DNA from: Farysia itapuensis
Taxonomy: Eukaryota; Basidiomycota; Ustilaginomycetes; Ustilaginales; Ustilaginaceae
Direction: 5' to 3'
Assembly (NCBI GenBank): GCA_023212645.1
Contig: JALBYC010000020.1
Span: 124,001 to 188,000 of the forward strand
DNA: 64,000 nt
Shown: positions 47,096 through 57,504 of the stretch, piece after piece
Layout: each line of letters begins with the position of its first letter
Position numbering within the stretch: position 1 is the first letter of the stretch
Program-made: the position numbers and the translations under genes
Notes under the pieces: generated by a model
Told to the model about the DNA's origin: nothing
Seen by the model: only the letters and a program-made list of their open reading frames with translations
Databases searched by the model: none

Positions 47096-47574
47096 ACTAT
47101 GTCTGTGTATACCGCAAAAGGAGTCTCCTTCCAGCTTGACCAATCTTCCTTGTAACTCCCGAGTTCCGAGAGGATGGGATACTTTCTCTCGTGCGAGAGG
47201 GACACGTGCGGAACCCTAAATGACGTTGGCCGACGTTGTACGACTTTGTGCCGGTTTGCCGTATGCGTTGCGTGAATGATTCAGAGTCGGAGTGGGACAG
47301 CAGTCTGGGGCGTGGCAGTGCATATCACAATGGGGGATGTCGTTGCAACATCCTGAACCGGCGGATGCAGAGCATGTGGATCAAAGATCGTGTCTGAGGG
47401 ACGGAAGTGTGGTGCATGTGGGTCCGCGTCATGACATGAAACCGGGCAGGACGAGCCAAGCTTTGAACGGGGAGAAGCCAAGAAGCTTGGCCCCCTCCCG
47501 CTTGTGCATCTTACTATATACACTCCAATTGGGTGGCATTGTTTCCCCCTTCCTCCTTGCTGTCAAGTGTCGCC
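47096..47574. promoter_or_regulatory. Divergent region between MTHFR and the HKD protein
   Basis: The 479-bp region lacks a gene. CTATATAC (TATA-like, 47514-47521) lies about 55 bp upstream of the HKD protein start codon. Confidence 0.45.
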
Positions 47575-50500
47575 ATGATCTGCGGTGACTCTCATATTGA
47601 GGAGGATGCGAAGCGTAATGCTCATCTCTCCGCGGGCACCCAGATCGGTCCATATCAGAATGCAAGACCACAATCGGCACATGCTACCATCACCTCTGCC
47701 GTCGCTGCAGACCCAACACTGCCGCCGTCTGTAGCTGCCAAGCACCTCTTTCCTTCACCGTCTGCAGCCAGACGAGGTATCCTGCGATTCAAGATCAAGG
47801 AACAGCTCGAAGAGGGGCGAGGCAAGCACTGGGTATGGGACAAAGGTGCGGTCCATGATGCTAACCGTGAGCCGGACGAGGAGGAACTCGATCGTGTCCG
47901 CGCCCGCTTTGGCTACAAGACCGAAGCCCAAGGTGGACCCTCGCGTCTGTACCTCATGGTGCTTGCCGACTGTCTCCTCCCACTTCCACGCAATCCAATG
48001 TCTGGCGTAGTATCACCACCACTACTCGCAACTACCGGCATCGTGCCTCTCTCCATCTTCTCCACAGGCCCGGACATCATCGGACACTACTACGACTGTA
48101 TCATTGCCGCCCGAAAGGAAGTCATACTGCTCACCAACTACTGGCAGGGCGGCAAGAATGTCGATCGCATAGCTGAAGCACTTCGCGAGCTCAACAAACG
48201 TGTGCTTAAGCGACGCAAGATTGCCGCCCTTGCCCGCCGAAAGGCCGGCAATTCCACGCAGCACACATCGAGCTCCAACTCGTCCAACGTCGCCGAGAAA
48301 GAAGCCCAGCAGCACGACGATATGCTCAAAGAGCAAGGCGCACCTGGCTCGACGGCGCGCGGCGAAAAGGACGGAAAGGACCACGACCAGGACGCCGACA
48401 TCGACCTCGATCCGCCATCTGCCGAGGAAAAAATTGTCGTCAAGCTCATGTGGGATCGAGGACCGCAAGTGTTGGCCGATCTCTTCCGTCTGCGCAAACC
48501 AGTACCCCCCAACATGTGGAAGGAGAATGGTCTGCCCACCGAAGACGAGATTCCCAACCTCACCATGGAGATTCTCAACTACCATCGACCGCTCATGGGC
48601 ACTTTCCACGCAAAATTGCTCATCGTCGACCGACAAGTGGCGCTGATCAACTCGAACAACATTCAGGACCGCCCGAATGTAGAAGCTTGCATCCGCCTCG
48701 AGGGCGATATTGTCAATTCGGTGTACGACCATGCGCTGATTAGTTGGGGGAATCGTCTTCAGCCAGCGCTGCCGTGTCTGTCCCATCCGGCACCCGTCGC
48801 GCCGTCTCCCTCGGCTTTCATGACGGGCAGCGAAGGCTCCCTCCCCGCACTTTCCATCGCCAAGCTCAAAGAAATGTCGCTCAACGTGCGACAGCAACTG
48901 CACGATGAAGACCGTGCCACTGAAGACGAGAAAGAAAGAAGCCTGCAGAGTCCCATTGGTTTCCACTTTGGCGAGGTGAAGCGTAGAGATAGTTTTGGTA
49001 ACAAGGGCGCAGGCTCGCCCACTACGGACCATCACGTCGACGGCGAGAAAGCAGCGCGCAATGCCGGAGCACTCTGGGCGCAAAAAGTGCTAGGCGAGCG
49101 CTTCAGCCACTTTCAACAGACCAGCAGCCCCAGACCAGACGCCAGCCCCAAGTCTGACCGCCAAGGCAGCTCGCTCGACAAGTCCGACTCCCACCCGCCA
49201 CACCAGCGCAAAAACTTTGTCGACATCGTCGAAACACTTATGATCAAGGAGGGCCACAAACCGCTAGGCTGGGCCGATGGCGCGCTGGAAGTGTTTGGTC
49301 TTGGACCGAGCAGTTCCAAAAACGTAGCGCAAGAAGTGCGACGCAATCCACGGCCCAAGAATGCGCTGCTGGGTGTCAATGTGCCCACGTCGGTCGCTGA
49401 GGAGGACCACACCGATCTGCACGACTCGGCACACGGGTCTAAAGAGCAACCAGATCACGCGAGTGCGGGCGAGACGGGTGATGAGACGACAGTGACGGAT
49501 GTCCCCGCGCCCGTGAGCGCAGACGTAGAGTCTGGAAAGGCGGACACGAGTGTTGCGACTCACGTCAGCGCTGATTCGCCTGCCAAGCCTGACAGCCTCA
49601 AGATCGCAATGCCCGGCTCACCCACCAGCGCGGAGAAGCCTGCAGTGGAAGACGATGCAGGAGCTCCGGGAGTCGTCGCCTACCGACGCATCCACAAACG
49701 TACCCTCTCGCAAATGTCGAAGAATTCGGCAGCTGAAAAGCTCAATGCCATCACCAAATCGCTCGATTTCGCCAACAACTCGAAAGTGCAAGGCGAGCTG
49801 ACGGCCGAGAATCTGTCGCAGGACAAGTTGTCGGCGCTAAACGACGTGCTGGACTTCCAGCCGTACGTGTTCCACAAACCGCACGAACCTGTGCCAATGG
49901 CGTTGGTCAATCGCCGACCACACGGCACGCCGGGTCACTCTGATATTCGTAATCCTCAAGACGCAGCCTGGCTCGCAGGATTTCGGTACGCCAAGAAGCA
50001 CATTTTTATCCAGTCGCCGACGCTTAATGCCTCGCCGATCAAGGCAGCCGTCCTGGCTGCTGTTCGACGACACGTCACTGTCGAGCTGTGGCTAGATTTG
50101 GGCTTCAATGACAAGTCCGAGTCGATGCCGTTTCAGGGTGGCACCAACGAGCAGGTGGTCACCGCCTTCTACCGCCAATTGCGCCGCGAGGGCAAGGGAG
50201 ACGAAAAATACCTCGAAGTCTACTGGTACACGGGCAAAGACATGTCGCGCCCCCTCAACGCCGTGCGCAAACAGCGCAACTGTCACGTCAAGTTTGCCGC
50301 GTTTGACCACCAGGTCGCCGTGCTGGGCTCTGGCAATCAGGACACGCAGTCCTGGTTCCACTCGCAGGAGATCAATGTCCTGGTTGACTCGCGACAGATT
50401 GTCGACGAGTGGATGCGCGCTCTGGAGCGTAATCAGAGCACCAAGCTCTATGGCAAAGTCGATCAGCGCGACGGCATCTGGCGCGGACGTGACGGCCAAG

Positions 50501-50625
50501 AACTCGTCGATACCGGCAAAGACACAACAGCGCCCAACGATTCAACGCCCATGAACGGCTCTACTGCACTGGCTAAAGAGAAGTCCGCCACTCCGACCCC
50601 CGCTGCCCCCACACCCAAAGCCTGA
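47575..50625 (+). CDS. Phospholipase-D superfamily protein with two HKD motifs
   Basis: The 1016-residue protein has two HxKx4D half-sites: FHAKLLIVDRQVALINSNN near residue 345 and CHVKFAAFDHQVAVLGSGN near residue 905. The second keeps the GSxN that follows; in the first it reads NSNN. The halves are separated by ~550 residues of mostly disordered, charged sequence. No PX or PH domain is present, unlike yeast Spo14/PLD1. LSIFSTGPDIIGHYYDCIIAA and the LTNYWQGGK stretch look like the start of the first PLD lobe. Hydrolysis or transfer on phosphatidyl substrates is expected; the physiological lipid is unknown. The start is the ATG at 47575; an alternative GTG upstream is disregarded. Confidence 0.8.
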   Translation: MICGDSHIEEDAKRNAHLSAGTQIGPYQNARPQSAHATITSAVAADPTLPPSVAAKHLFPSPSAARRGILRFKIKEQLEEGRGKHWVWDKGAVHDANREPDEEELDRVRARFGYKTEAQGGPSRLYLMVLADCLLPLPRNPMSGVVSPPLLATTGIVPLSIFSTGPDIIGHYYDCIIAARKEVILLTNYWQGGKNVDRIAEALRELNKRVLKRRKIAALARRKAGNSTQHTSSSNSSNVAEKEAQQHDDMLKEQGAPGSTARGEKDGKDHDQDADIDLDPPSAEEKIVVKLMWDRGPQVLADLFRLRKPVPPNMWKENGLPTEDEIPNLTMEILNYHRPLMGTFHAKLLIVDRQVALINSNNIQDRPNVEACIRLEGDIVNSVYDHALISWGNRLQPALPCLSHPAPVAPSPSAFMTGSEGSLPALSIAKLKEMSLNVRQQLHDEDRATEDEKERSLQSPIGFHFGEVKRRDSFGNKGAGSPTTDHHVDGEKAARNAGALWAQKVLGERFSHFQQTSSPRPDASPKSDRQGSSLDKSDSHPPHQRKNFVDIVETLMIKEGHKPLGWADGALEVFGLGPSSSKNVAQEVRRNPRPKNALLGVNVPTSVAEEDHTDLHDSAHGSKEQPDHASAGETGDETTVTDVPAPVSADVESGKADTSVATHVSADSPAKPDSLKIAMPGSPTSAEKPAVEDDAGAPGVVAYRRIHKRTLSQMSKNSAAEKLNAITKSLDFANNSKVQGELTAENLSQDKLSALNDVLDFQPYVFHKPHEPVPMALVNRRPHGTPGHSDIRNPQDAAWLAGFRYAKKHIFIQSPTLNASPIKAAVLAAVRRHVTVELWLDLGFNDKSESMPFQGGTNEQVVTAFYRQLRREGKGDEKYLEVYWYTGKDMSRPLNAVRKQRNCHVKFAAFDHQVAVLGSGNQDTQSWFHSQEINVLVDSRQIVDEWMRALERNQSTKLYGKVDQRDGIWRGRDGQELVDTGKDTTAPNDSTPMNGSTALAKEKSATPTPAAPTPKA

Positions 50626-50766
50626 AAGGGTCGAAACCCCACCCCCCCTGTCTTTCATATACCATTCTTCACCCTCCTCGCGTTCGTCTTAAGAGATGTA
50701 TACCAATTTTTCGATGCGTGGTAATGTTACAAGTTGTGTCAATTAGCTGCGCGATGGGCTGTGAAT

Positions 50767-52461
50767 CTACATTTGGGGCATGTCGGGAGCAGTGTCCTCG
50801 TTCATACCGGCGTCGGGGGCTTGTACTCCCGGCCCAGCGCCGCCTCCAGGTTGACGACCGCGTTTGGCAGACACAACGTCATCCACACGCAACAGCAACG
50901 ACGCCGACTCGATCGCCGTCTTGAGCGTCTGGATCTTGACCGCAGCAGATTCGTACAGTCCGTACTCTTTCATCTCGACCACAGCGCCCGTTTCGCCGTC
51001 GACGCCGTACGAGTGTTCACCGTTGGCGTGCTTGGCCCGCAGCGTTGTGAGCGTCTTGATGGCATTTCCACCACAGTTCTGGATCAACGTGCGGGGGATC
51101 ACCTCCATGGCATCCGATACAGCTCGGATCGGTCCGACTTCAACGCCTTCGAGCTCCTTTGCGAATTCCGAGAGTCCGTAAGCTATCGCCATTTCCGTCG
51201 CGCCTCCGCCGGGTGCCAGCGCAGGGTTGAAGACGACATTGCGTGCAACAGCCATGGCGTCTGCCAGATTTCGATCGACTTCGCTCAAGATATCTTTCGA
51301 GGGACCGCGAAGCAGGATGGTGCATGCTTTGGGGTTCTTGCACTCTTCCAAAAAGGTAAAGTACTCGTCGCCGAGTTTTTCAATGTGGAAGAGGCCACAC
51401 CGCGTGCCAATGTCGGCGGAACGCAGGTCTTCGACACGGTTGACGATCGTGGCACCGGTGGCGCGTGCGATTCGGTTGTTGTCCGTCTTGCGTACCCGTC
51501 GGATGCAGGTGATATCCGCCTTGAGCAGGTAGTGCTGTGCGAGATCGGAAACCCCCTTTTCGGTAAAGACAAGGTCGGGCTTGAACTCGATGATCTTTTC
51601 ACACATGGTCTGGATCTGTTGCTCTTCGATCTCGAGAATCTTGTTCCAGTCCTGTTCGCGGGTGATTTCAATGTTGGTTTGCGACTCGCCCTTTTTGTAT
51701 TCGAGTGGGCAGTCGAGGAGCATGATGCGCGGGTTTTCGATACGTCTGCGCATCTTGGGATGTGTGACGTCCTTGTTGAGCATGACACCGTCCAACACGC
51801 GACACTCTTCAATCGTGCCACCCGGCACTTTTTCAACGCGGGCATATCGCTTGATGTCGACCGTTTTGCTTGGGTCGAGTCCAGCGGCGGTAGATGATGT
51901 TGGGTCAACTTGTGCGACGGTGCGTACTGCTTTAAGTGCAAGCTTGCACATGTGATCTGACCAGCGTGAGACAAACTTGGTGCCAATGGATGTCTTGATG
52001 AGTGCCAGCATCTCTTCGTCGTTCGTCACGTCGACTGGCACAGAAATCTCGTCTACAATCTCGAGTGCTCTCGCTAGCGCTTTCTTGAACGCAGAGATGA
52101 TGACGACGGGATGAATGCCCCGTTCCAGCTGTGGCAGGGACTGGGCGAGGATCTCTCCGGCAAGAATGATAACACTGGTGGTGCCGTCACCGACCTCTTC
52201 ATCCTGTGTCCGACTGAGCTCGATCATGGATTTGGCAGCGGGATGTGCGACTTCAATCTCCCGCAAGATGGCGTTACCGTCGTTGGTGAGTAAGATGCCG
52301 CCCATGGGGTCGAGGATCATCTTGAGCATTGCTTTGGGACCGAGACAGGTGCGGATGACATCGGCCACGGTCTTTGCAGCGGTGATGTTGGAGATCTGCG
52401 CCTTTCGCCCCGTCTGGCGCTCAGGACCGGCGTTCATCACAAACACCTGTTGGCCCGACAT
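50767..52461 (-). CDS. CCT3: T-complex chaperonin subunit gamma
   Basis: The 564-residue protein is one of the eight subunits of the cytosolic TRiC/CCT ring that folds actin and tubulin. It has the chaperonin ATP site (LGPKAMLKMILDP, NDGNAILRE, and DEEVGDGTTSVIILAGE) and the late GGGATEMAIAYGL. Gamma assignment rests on the N-terminus MSGQQVFVMNAGPERQTGRK and on DQDVNKILEIEEQQI-like spacing with EQDWNKILEIEEQQ. The length is normal. The start is the ATG at 52461. It diverges from the orphan protein with 468 bp between starts. Confidence 0.95.
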   Translation of the reverse strand: MSGQQVFVMNAGPERQTGRKAQISNITAAKTVADVIRTCLGPKAMLKMILDPMGGILLTNDGNAILREIEVAHPAAKSMIELSRTQDEEVGDGTTSVIILAGEILAQSLPQLERGIHPVVIISAFKKALARALEIVDEISVPVDVTNDEEMLALIKTSIGTKFVSRWSDHMCKLALKAVRTVAQVDPTSSTAAGLDPSKTVDIKRYARVEKVPGGTIEECRVLDGVMLNKDVTHPKMRRRIENPRIMLLDCPLEYKKGESQTNIEITREQDWNKILEIEEQQIQTMCEKIIEFKPDLVFTEKGVSDLAQHYLLKADITCIRRVRKTDNNRIARATGATIVNRVEDLRSADIGTRCGLFHIEKLGDEYFTFLEECKNPKACTILLRGPSKDILSEVDRNLADAMAVARNVVFNPALAPGGGATEMAIAYGLSEFAKELEGVEVGPIRAVSDAMEVIPRTLIQNCGGNAIKTLTTLRAKHANGEHSYGVDGETGAVVEMKEYGLYESAAVKIQTLKTAIESASLLLRVDDVVSAKRGRQPGGGAGPGVQAPDAGMNEDTAPDMPQM

Positions 52462-52929
52462 GATTGTGGTAAGTGGTAGCAACCCAAGAAGTGTGGGAAA
52501 CACTGAAAGGAGGACAAAGTGTTCTTCTTCCAACCGCTTCTTCTTGTCCCTTTGCACTCTCTCGCACGACATCGATCACGACTTTCAACCTACCGTTGTC
52601 AGATCGCAACATTCGCATGGTGTATGCATACATGCATGGTACACTCACACTCACACTGCCAAGGTTGGTTCCACAGCCGTACACCGATGCAAGGTGGATC
52701 TGCAATGATGTTGAGTCTATGCTTTGTGCGAGCGAGCGAGAGCAAGGGTGGGAATGTTGTGTGGTATTCGGCCCCCCGCCCACATTCGTGAATGGGAAAG
52801 CGTGAGGGCGGTGTTGCGAGTCCACAGTGTGAGTGCACACGCAGGTCCGGTTCAAGGTCATTCACATGATGAAGTTGAGCTTAGCGTCTCCTTCTCTTCT
52901 CTCCCTTTTAGGTTGCTGCCTTTCCTTTC
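52462..52929. promoter_or_regulatory. Divergent region between CCT3 and the orphan protein
   Basis: No gene is seen in these 468 bp. A run of CATGCATGG/CATACATGCATGG words lies at 52616-52639 and a cacactcacactcac reiteration just after. No TATA box is obvious for either side. Confidence 0.4.
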
Positions 52930-54330
52930 ATGGTTCTGAGTATACGGTCTCGCTCCGTCTCTCGCACCGCTGCTGCTCCAGCACTACAGACATCTGACCA
53001 GATCGGTCACAGTCCCGACTTTGGCTCTAGACGTGGACCCTCTCAGGCGTCGGATTCTTCCTCCCTTCGTTCTCGCACTTCCCTCAGCATGAAGCGCTTC
53101 TTCTCCAGTCCACGCAGAAAGGCATCCCAGGACTCGACTCCTTCGCAACCAGCCGTAGATGTACCCAGCAAGCCCACAAACCAGGCTACATCCACCAGGG
53201 CTGCCAATCCACTGTACCCTGGCAAAGCTGCTGTAACATCCAAGCCAGCGCCAGTAAAGGAGACAGCTCCGGCGCTTGCCCCCGCACTTGCTTCTCCGAG
53301 CGGAGCAGGTGGCTCGCTGGTCGATGCAGTCAACGACGGTGTTGCTGGAGGTCTCTCGAGTGGAAATCCAGCCAGTGGTCCTCGTCCATCCGAGCTCTTT
53401 GCTGGCAAGGGTGTGCAATGGAATCAGATTGATCTTACGACGGGGCGAGATCTCTCGCCTGCATCCGAGTCCGCTGCCGCTAGTCACCCAGTAGACCTGC
53501 AAAAGTTCCTCAAGGAGCGTCGACAATGGATTCCCACTTTTGCAGACGACAGCGAGCAAGACGCAGCCCAGACGGATGCCTCGATCGTGCTGCCCAAAAA
53601 GCTGGATCAGCTGAGTTTCGACGGCGCCACTAGCGCTGCAGCTACCACAAACTCTGCCGGTGGCGGTCTCAAGAGCCTGCGCGATTTGGAGGATACGCAC
53701 AAGCGCAAGGCTGCCCTGCTCCCCGGGGCGACTGAATTTGAGGAACCAGGTGCAGCGGCAGGTAGCTCGCTCTCTCCCTCTGGATCGGCAGCATCAACGT
53801 CCAAGATGGGTATAGCCCCAGTACTGCCGCCTCCACCAGCAGCGCCCGCTCGCAACCAATCTTTCCGCAAATCTACCTTCTCCGCCGACTCCAACACTGG
53901 CCCACTGGCTACCGCGCACAAGTCTGGCAGTCTCTCCCGCAAACCGGCGCCAGCGGTCGAAGCCGAGTCGAGCCATGCTACATCACCTGCGGAGACAGCA
54001 ACGCGCGATGTTCCGCAGCGTCGCAGCTCAATGCACAGGCAAGCCTCGGCCACTTCCGCCACCCAACCGGAGCAAACGGCTACCAATACGGCGTTGGAAT
54101 CATCGGCAGCGCCTGCAGCAAAAGTGTCTGTAGAGGCTCCTCCTCGTCCGCCTCGAAACGGCTCCCGCACGCCTTCACGCCAGAGCAGCCAGGATGGACT
54201 CAAGACGACGGCCGCCACAAATGCCCCTGCCGCCCTTCCCTCGTCCCCCCTCGCTGGCAACTCCGATACCGTGCCCATCGCTACCGATGGCGGTAACGCA
54301 GATACGACTGCCGCTCCTGGCAGCACGTAG
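52930..54330 (+). CDS. Orphan Ser/Ala/Pro-rich disordered protein
   Basis: I do not recognise this 466-residue protein. It is almost wholly low complexity (Ser, Ala, Pro, Thr). A basic, Ser/Arg-rich N-terminus (RSRSVSRT; SMKRFFSSPRRKAS) could be phosphorylated. One stretch at about 155-215 is less biased and may be a short conserved module: ELFAGKGVQWNQIDLTTGRD then VDLQKFLKERRQWIPTFADD. Another (KSLRDLEDTHKRKAALLPG) could form a helix. No signal peptide or membrane segment. The codon use resembles that of neighbouring genes, which supports a real gene. Confidence 0.6.
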   Translation: MVLSIRSRSVSRTAAAPALQTSDQIGHSPDFGSRRGPSQASDSSSLRSRTSLSMKRFFSSPRRKASQDSTPSQPAVDVPSKPTNQATSTRAANPLYPGKAAVTSKPAPVKETAPALAPALASPSGAGGSLVDAVNDGVAGGLSSGNPASGPRPSELFAGKGVQWNQIDLTTGRDLSPASESAAASHPVDLQKFLKERRQWIPTFADDSEQDAAQTDASIVLPKKLDQLSFDGATSAAATTNSAGGGLKSLRDLEDTHKRKAALLPGATEFEEPGAAAGSSLSPSGSAASTSKMGIAPVLPPPPAAPARNQSFRKSTFSADSNTGPLATAHKSGSLSRKPAPAVEAESSHATSPAETATRDVPQRRSSMHRQASATSATQPEQTATNTALESSAAPAAKVSVEAPPRPPRNGSRTPSRQSSQDGLKTTAATNAPAALPSSPLAGNSDTVPIATDGGNADTTAAPGST

Positions 54331-54538
54331 CGAGCTACAGCTGCTTTTAATACCACGCTCTCTCTATCTAATGTCTTATTTCGAGACCGTAAAATGTCAC
54401 TCCTTTGTCGTCGTCGTCTGCGTCCTGTGTGGTGTTCCCGCGTAGTTCCGGGTTTCGGGACATGGAAGTGGGGAGACCCTTTGATTCTTCTTACGCCCAT
54501 TTTTTGATTCGCAGCTGTTTGGGTGTGCTACCACCGCT

Positions 54539-56245
54539 ATGGCCGACTTTTACCTTCGTTCGGCCAGAGCGCTGGACAGAGTGTTGCGGGATGAGTGCTC
54601 TGTGAAAGCAGCAGCCGCTCCGTTTCCTGATTCGGGCCGGGTGCTAGCCATTTTGATCAATGCACTCGCCTACAGATCCGCGCTGACCCACGCCATTGAA
54701 CAGTCCAAAGTCGCTCAACTGGAAGACCGTGTTTTCAACTCAGCCCCCGTGGCCACCAAGAAGCAAGCTGCGAGAGGGAAAGCACACGCAGCAGATCGGA
54801 AGCATGTGTCGGCGACGTACCCGTCCAAAGAGGCTTTTCTGCTGGTTCTCTGTCATGACTTGCTGTTTCAGAACCGCGGCATTCAAGCAGCCAAGACTTG
54901 GCCACCCAAGGTGACCCTCGAACGGTACCGTACTCCGATCCATGCAGCGCTGGTCAAGCTGCAGATCAAGCAGGGCAAATCTCGCGTCGCGGATCTGCGA
55001 GTGGGTGCCCTCTACCAGGAACTCTCGGCGCGTATCCCCCGCTGGATTCGCATCAACACACTGCGCACAACGCCCGACCGCGTCCTCGCCTGGCTTGACC
55101 AGCACCACTGGACAAAAGTAGACAGCGACGAGCTGCACAAGGTCAAAGACTTTGCCCTCTCCACGCATGTTCCCAACTTGCTGGCGTTTCACAGCAAGGC
55201 AACCAGCTTGTTGCTCCAGACGGAGCTGTACAGGGACAACTGGATTGTGATGCAGGATTTGGCGTCTTGCTTCCCAGCGTACGTTCTTGACCCGCCCGTT
55301 TCTGCGACAGTGGTGGACGCAACCAGCGCTCCTGGGAACAAAACATGCCATCTCTCGGCCATCATGTATGAGAAGTGTGGCGCCGCCCAATCCAGCTCGG
55401 GTCGCGTGATTGCGTTTGAACGAGACGAGGCGCGGTTCAAAATTCTGACGAAACGTCTAGCTGCTGTTGGAGCGACGCGCAGCAGCCACGAGGGAGGAGG
55501 ATCCGGCAATGTAGAGCCTCAACGGCGGGATTTTCTGACGACGCAGCCGGAAGCGTACACGCAGGTAACGCACATGCTGCTCGATCCAAGTTGCAGCGGC
55601 ACTGGCATCGTCAACCGTCTCGACTGGCTCAAAGAAGACGACGACGATGACGACACTGTCGAAGAACTCAACGACACCGCGTCCAGCAGTACCGATAACG
55701 ACGGGCCGGGGGAGAATTCAACGTTGTCCAAACGACAGCTTCGTCTACGCCAGTTGTCCGAGTTTCAGACGCTCATGATCCGGCATGCGTTCCAATTCCC
55801 TGCGCTGCAACGGCTGGTTTACTCGACCTGTTCGGTCAATGCCGAGGAGAACGAACAGGTGGTTATGCGAGCACTTGCGTCGTCCGAAGCGGATGGCAAG
55901 TGGGTCCTTGCCTCGGACCCCATCCCTACCTGGCCCACGCGCGGTCTTGCCAGCGAGTGCGGGGCCAACCCCGCCCTCGCACAACACATGATCCGCTGCA
56001 ATCCCGGAGGAAGTACGCCTCAAACAGAGCGAACATCAACAGACCCTCCACTACCCCACGTCGAGGCTTCCAACGGGTTCTTTGTCGCCTGCTTCACACG
56101 CACCTCCAAAAAACGCTCCCCATCCCCCATCGATCTCAATGATGCAGACCAGCAGAAACGCGCCCGTAAAACCCTGGCCAACCGGAAAAAGAAAGTGCAC
56201 AAGAAACTCCTTTTGCAGAAGCAGAAACAGATGTTCAGTGCATAA
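54539..56245 (+). CDS. RCM1: 25S rRNA cytosine-C5 methyltransferase (Rcm1/NSUN5)
   Basis: The 568-residue protein matches the RsmB/NSUN methyltransferases, Rcm1/NSUN5 branch, which makes one m5C in the large-subunit rRNA in the nucleolus. The N-terminus (MADFYLRSARALDRVLRDE) and the RNA-binding region (IPRWIRINTLRTTPDRVLAW) precede the SAM site VVDATSAPGNKTCHLSAIM. The two catalytic cysteines are in LLDPSCSGTG (motif IV) and LVYSTCSVNAEEN (motif VI). An acidic loop (KEDDDDDDTVEEL) is inserted after motif IV. The C-terminus is Lys-rich (NRKKKVHKKLLLQKQKQ), suited to nucleolar targeting. ATG at 54539. Confidence 0.93.
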   Translation: MADFYLRSARALDRVLRDECSVKAAAAPFPDSGRVLAILINALAYRSALTHAIEQSKVAQLEDRVFNSAPVATKKQAARGKAHAADRKHVSATYPSKEAFLLVLCHDLLFQNRGIQAAKTWPPKVTLERYRTPIHAALVKLQIKQGKSRVADLRVGALYQELSARIPRWIRINTLRTTPDRVLAWLDQHHWTKVDSDELHKVKDFALSTHVPNLLAFHSKATSLLLQTELYRDNWIVMQDLASCFPAYVLDPPVSATVVDATSAPGNKTCHLSAIMYEKCGAAQSSSGRVIAFERDEARFKILTKRLAAVGATRSSHEGGGSGNVEPQRRDFLTTQPEAYTQVTHMLLDPSCSGTGIVNRLDWLKEDDDDDDTVEELNDTASSSTDNDGPGENSTLSKRQLRLRQLSEFQTLMIRHAFQFPALQRLVYSTCSVNAEENEQVVMRALASSEADGKWVLASDPIPTWPTRGLASECGANPALAQHMIRCNPGGSTPQTERTSTDPPLPHVEASNGFFVACFTRTSKKRSPSPIDLNDADQQKRARKTLANRKKKVHKKLLLQKQKQMFSA

Positions 56246-56298
56246 ACCAAAACATTCTTGTTTACCTCACTGATTGTGGCGCGGGCGCGTGTGATGGA

Positions 56299-57270
56299 TT
56301 AGAAAGAGGAGGAGGAGATGTAGAACCACTTGTCGATGCTCGAGTCGATGGGTGCGGGTGCCTGGGGGTTTGCCTTGGGGATGCTGGTGACGGCTGCGTC
56401 GTTGGCGCCGACGGTGGCAGCGCTTCCCTGGACAGTGGTGTTGGCAAGGCTGATCTCGCCCGGGTCAGTCTGACCAGAGACGAGACGCTTCCAGGCCTCG
56501 TTGCACTCGTGTACAATCTCGGTGGCGTACTTGCGGTTCTTGGCCTCACCGGAGAAGGCGAACTGGTTCTCGGGCTTGCCGTCGGGGATCTTGTAGATGC
56601 GGAACCACTCGTTGGTGGCACGCACCAGACCGGGGAGATGACGCTCGACGTCTTCAATGTCGTTGAGCTTGCTGGCAAGTGGGTCGTTGACGTCAATGAC
56701 AATCACCTTCCAGTCAGTCTCGCCCTCGTCGAGCAAGGCCATGACGCCGAGCACCTTGACCTGCTTAACCTGACCAACGTAGCCGACCTGCTCGCCAATC
56801 TCGCACACGTCCAGCGGATCATTATCACCTTTCGCCTTGGTGTCCGGGTGCGTGTGGTTCGGGTCCTCCCACGTCTGGGGGAAGGCACCGTAGTTCCAGA
56901 TGTAGCCCTTGTGCGGGAAGCAGTTTCGAACAAAGCGAAGCTTGCCCTTCTTGGTATCCTGCTTGATAGGGTTGAACGACTCATCCTTGGAGATCTCGAG
57001 CTTGGCGTTGGACCAGCGCGGGATTTCGACAATCATGTTGAGAATCGACTTGCTCTCGTCGGCAAACAGCGGCACATCGTGGAACGGCGATGCGGGCAGG
57101 CCGGTCTTTGTGTTTTCCAGAAACACGCGGAAGTCGAGCGTGTTGGGCGAGCCGACGACGCGCGCCTTGAATTCACTGTGCGAGGAGGCCATGGTGGAAA
57201 AGCTGCCCGACAATTGCTTGGTAGTCTGGGAAATTCTACGTAAGAGGATGCTAGTGGAAGCAGGAGGCAT
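56299..57270 (-). CDS. IPP1: Inorganic pyrophosphatase with possible dual start
   Basis: The 323-residue family I pyrophosphatase splits PPi to two phosphates. Active-site landmarks: [47 protein letters not shown] and [12 protein letters not shown] (metal-binding aspartates). The first 26 residues ([20 protein letters not shown]) are basic and Ser/Thr-rich like a mitochondrial presequence. A second Met at 57192 (MASSHSEFK) starts the conserved enzyme. The first ATG has a weak context (TCTATGC) and the second a strong one (ACCATGG), so leaky scanning could give both a mitochondrial and a cytosolic form. The C-terminal ~50 residues after the fold are low complexity. Confidence 0.95.
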   Translation of the reverse strand: MPPASTSILLRRISQTTKQLSGSFSTMASSHSEFKARVVGSPNTLDFRVFLENTKTGLPASPFHDVPLFADESKSILNMIVEIPRWSNAKLEISKDESFNPIKQDTKKGKLRFVRNCFPHKGYIWNYGAFPQTWEDPNHTHPDTKAKGDNDPLDVCEIGEQVGYVGQVKQVKVLGVMALLDEGETDWKVIVIDVNDPLASKLNDIEDVERHLPGLVRATNEWFRIYKIPDGKPENQFAFSGEAKNRKYATEIVHECNEAWKRLVSGQTDPGEISLANTTVQGSAATVGANDAAVTSIPKANPQAPAPIDSSIDKWFYISSSSF

Positions 57271-57504
57271 AGATGGGATGGAAGAATCCGGACAAACGGT
57301 CCAGATCGATATACCTCAAATTGTCCCCGTGCACTCTGTGACTTCTTCCCGCAAGCTGAGAAAGTCACAGACACTGGACTCACAGTCGATCACGTCAACC
57401 AAATCTCGTGCGAGAAGCAGGAAATGTTAGAGCGACTTTATTGCTACCTCCACCTCGGCCACCTCCTCGTACTCCTTATTAGCTCGCCTTCCTCTCGCAG
57501 CATC

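Noticed and set aside
57424..57504. Hydrophobic N-terminal leader on Otu1 from the upstream ATG
   Set aside because: Otu1 proteins begin directly with the UBX-like domain, which starts at the 57505 ATG.
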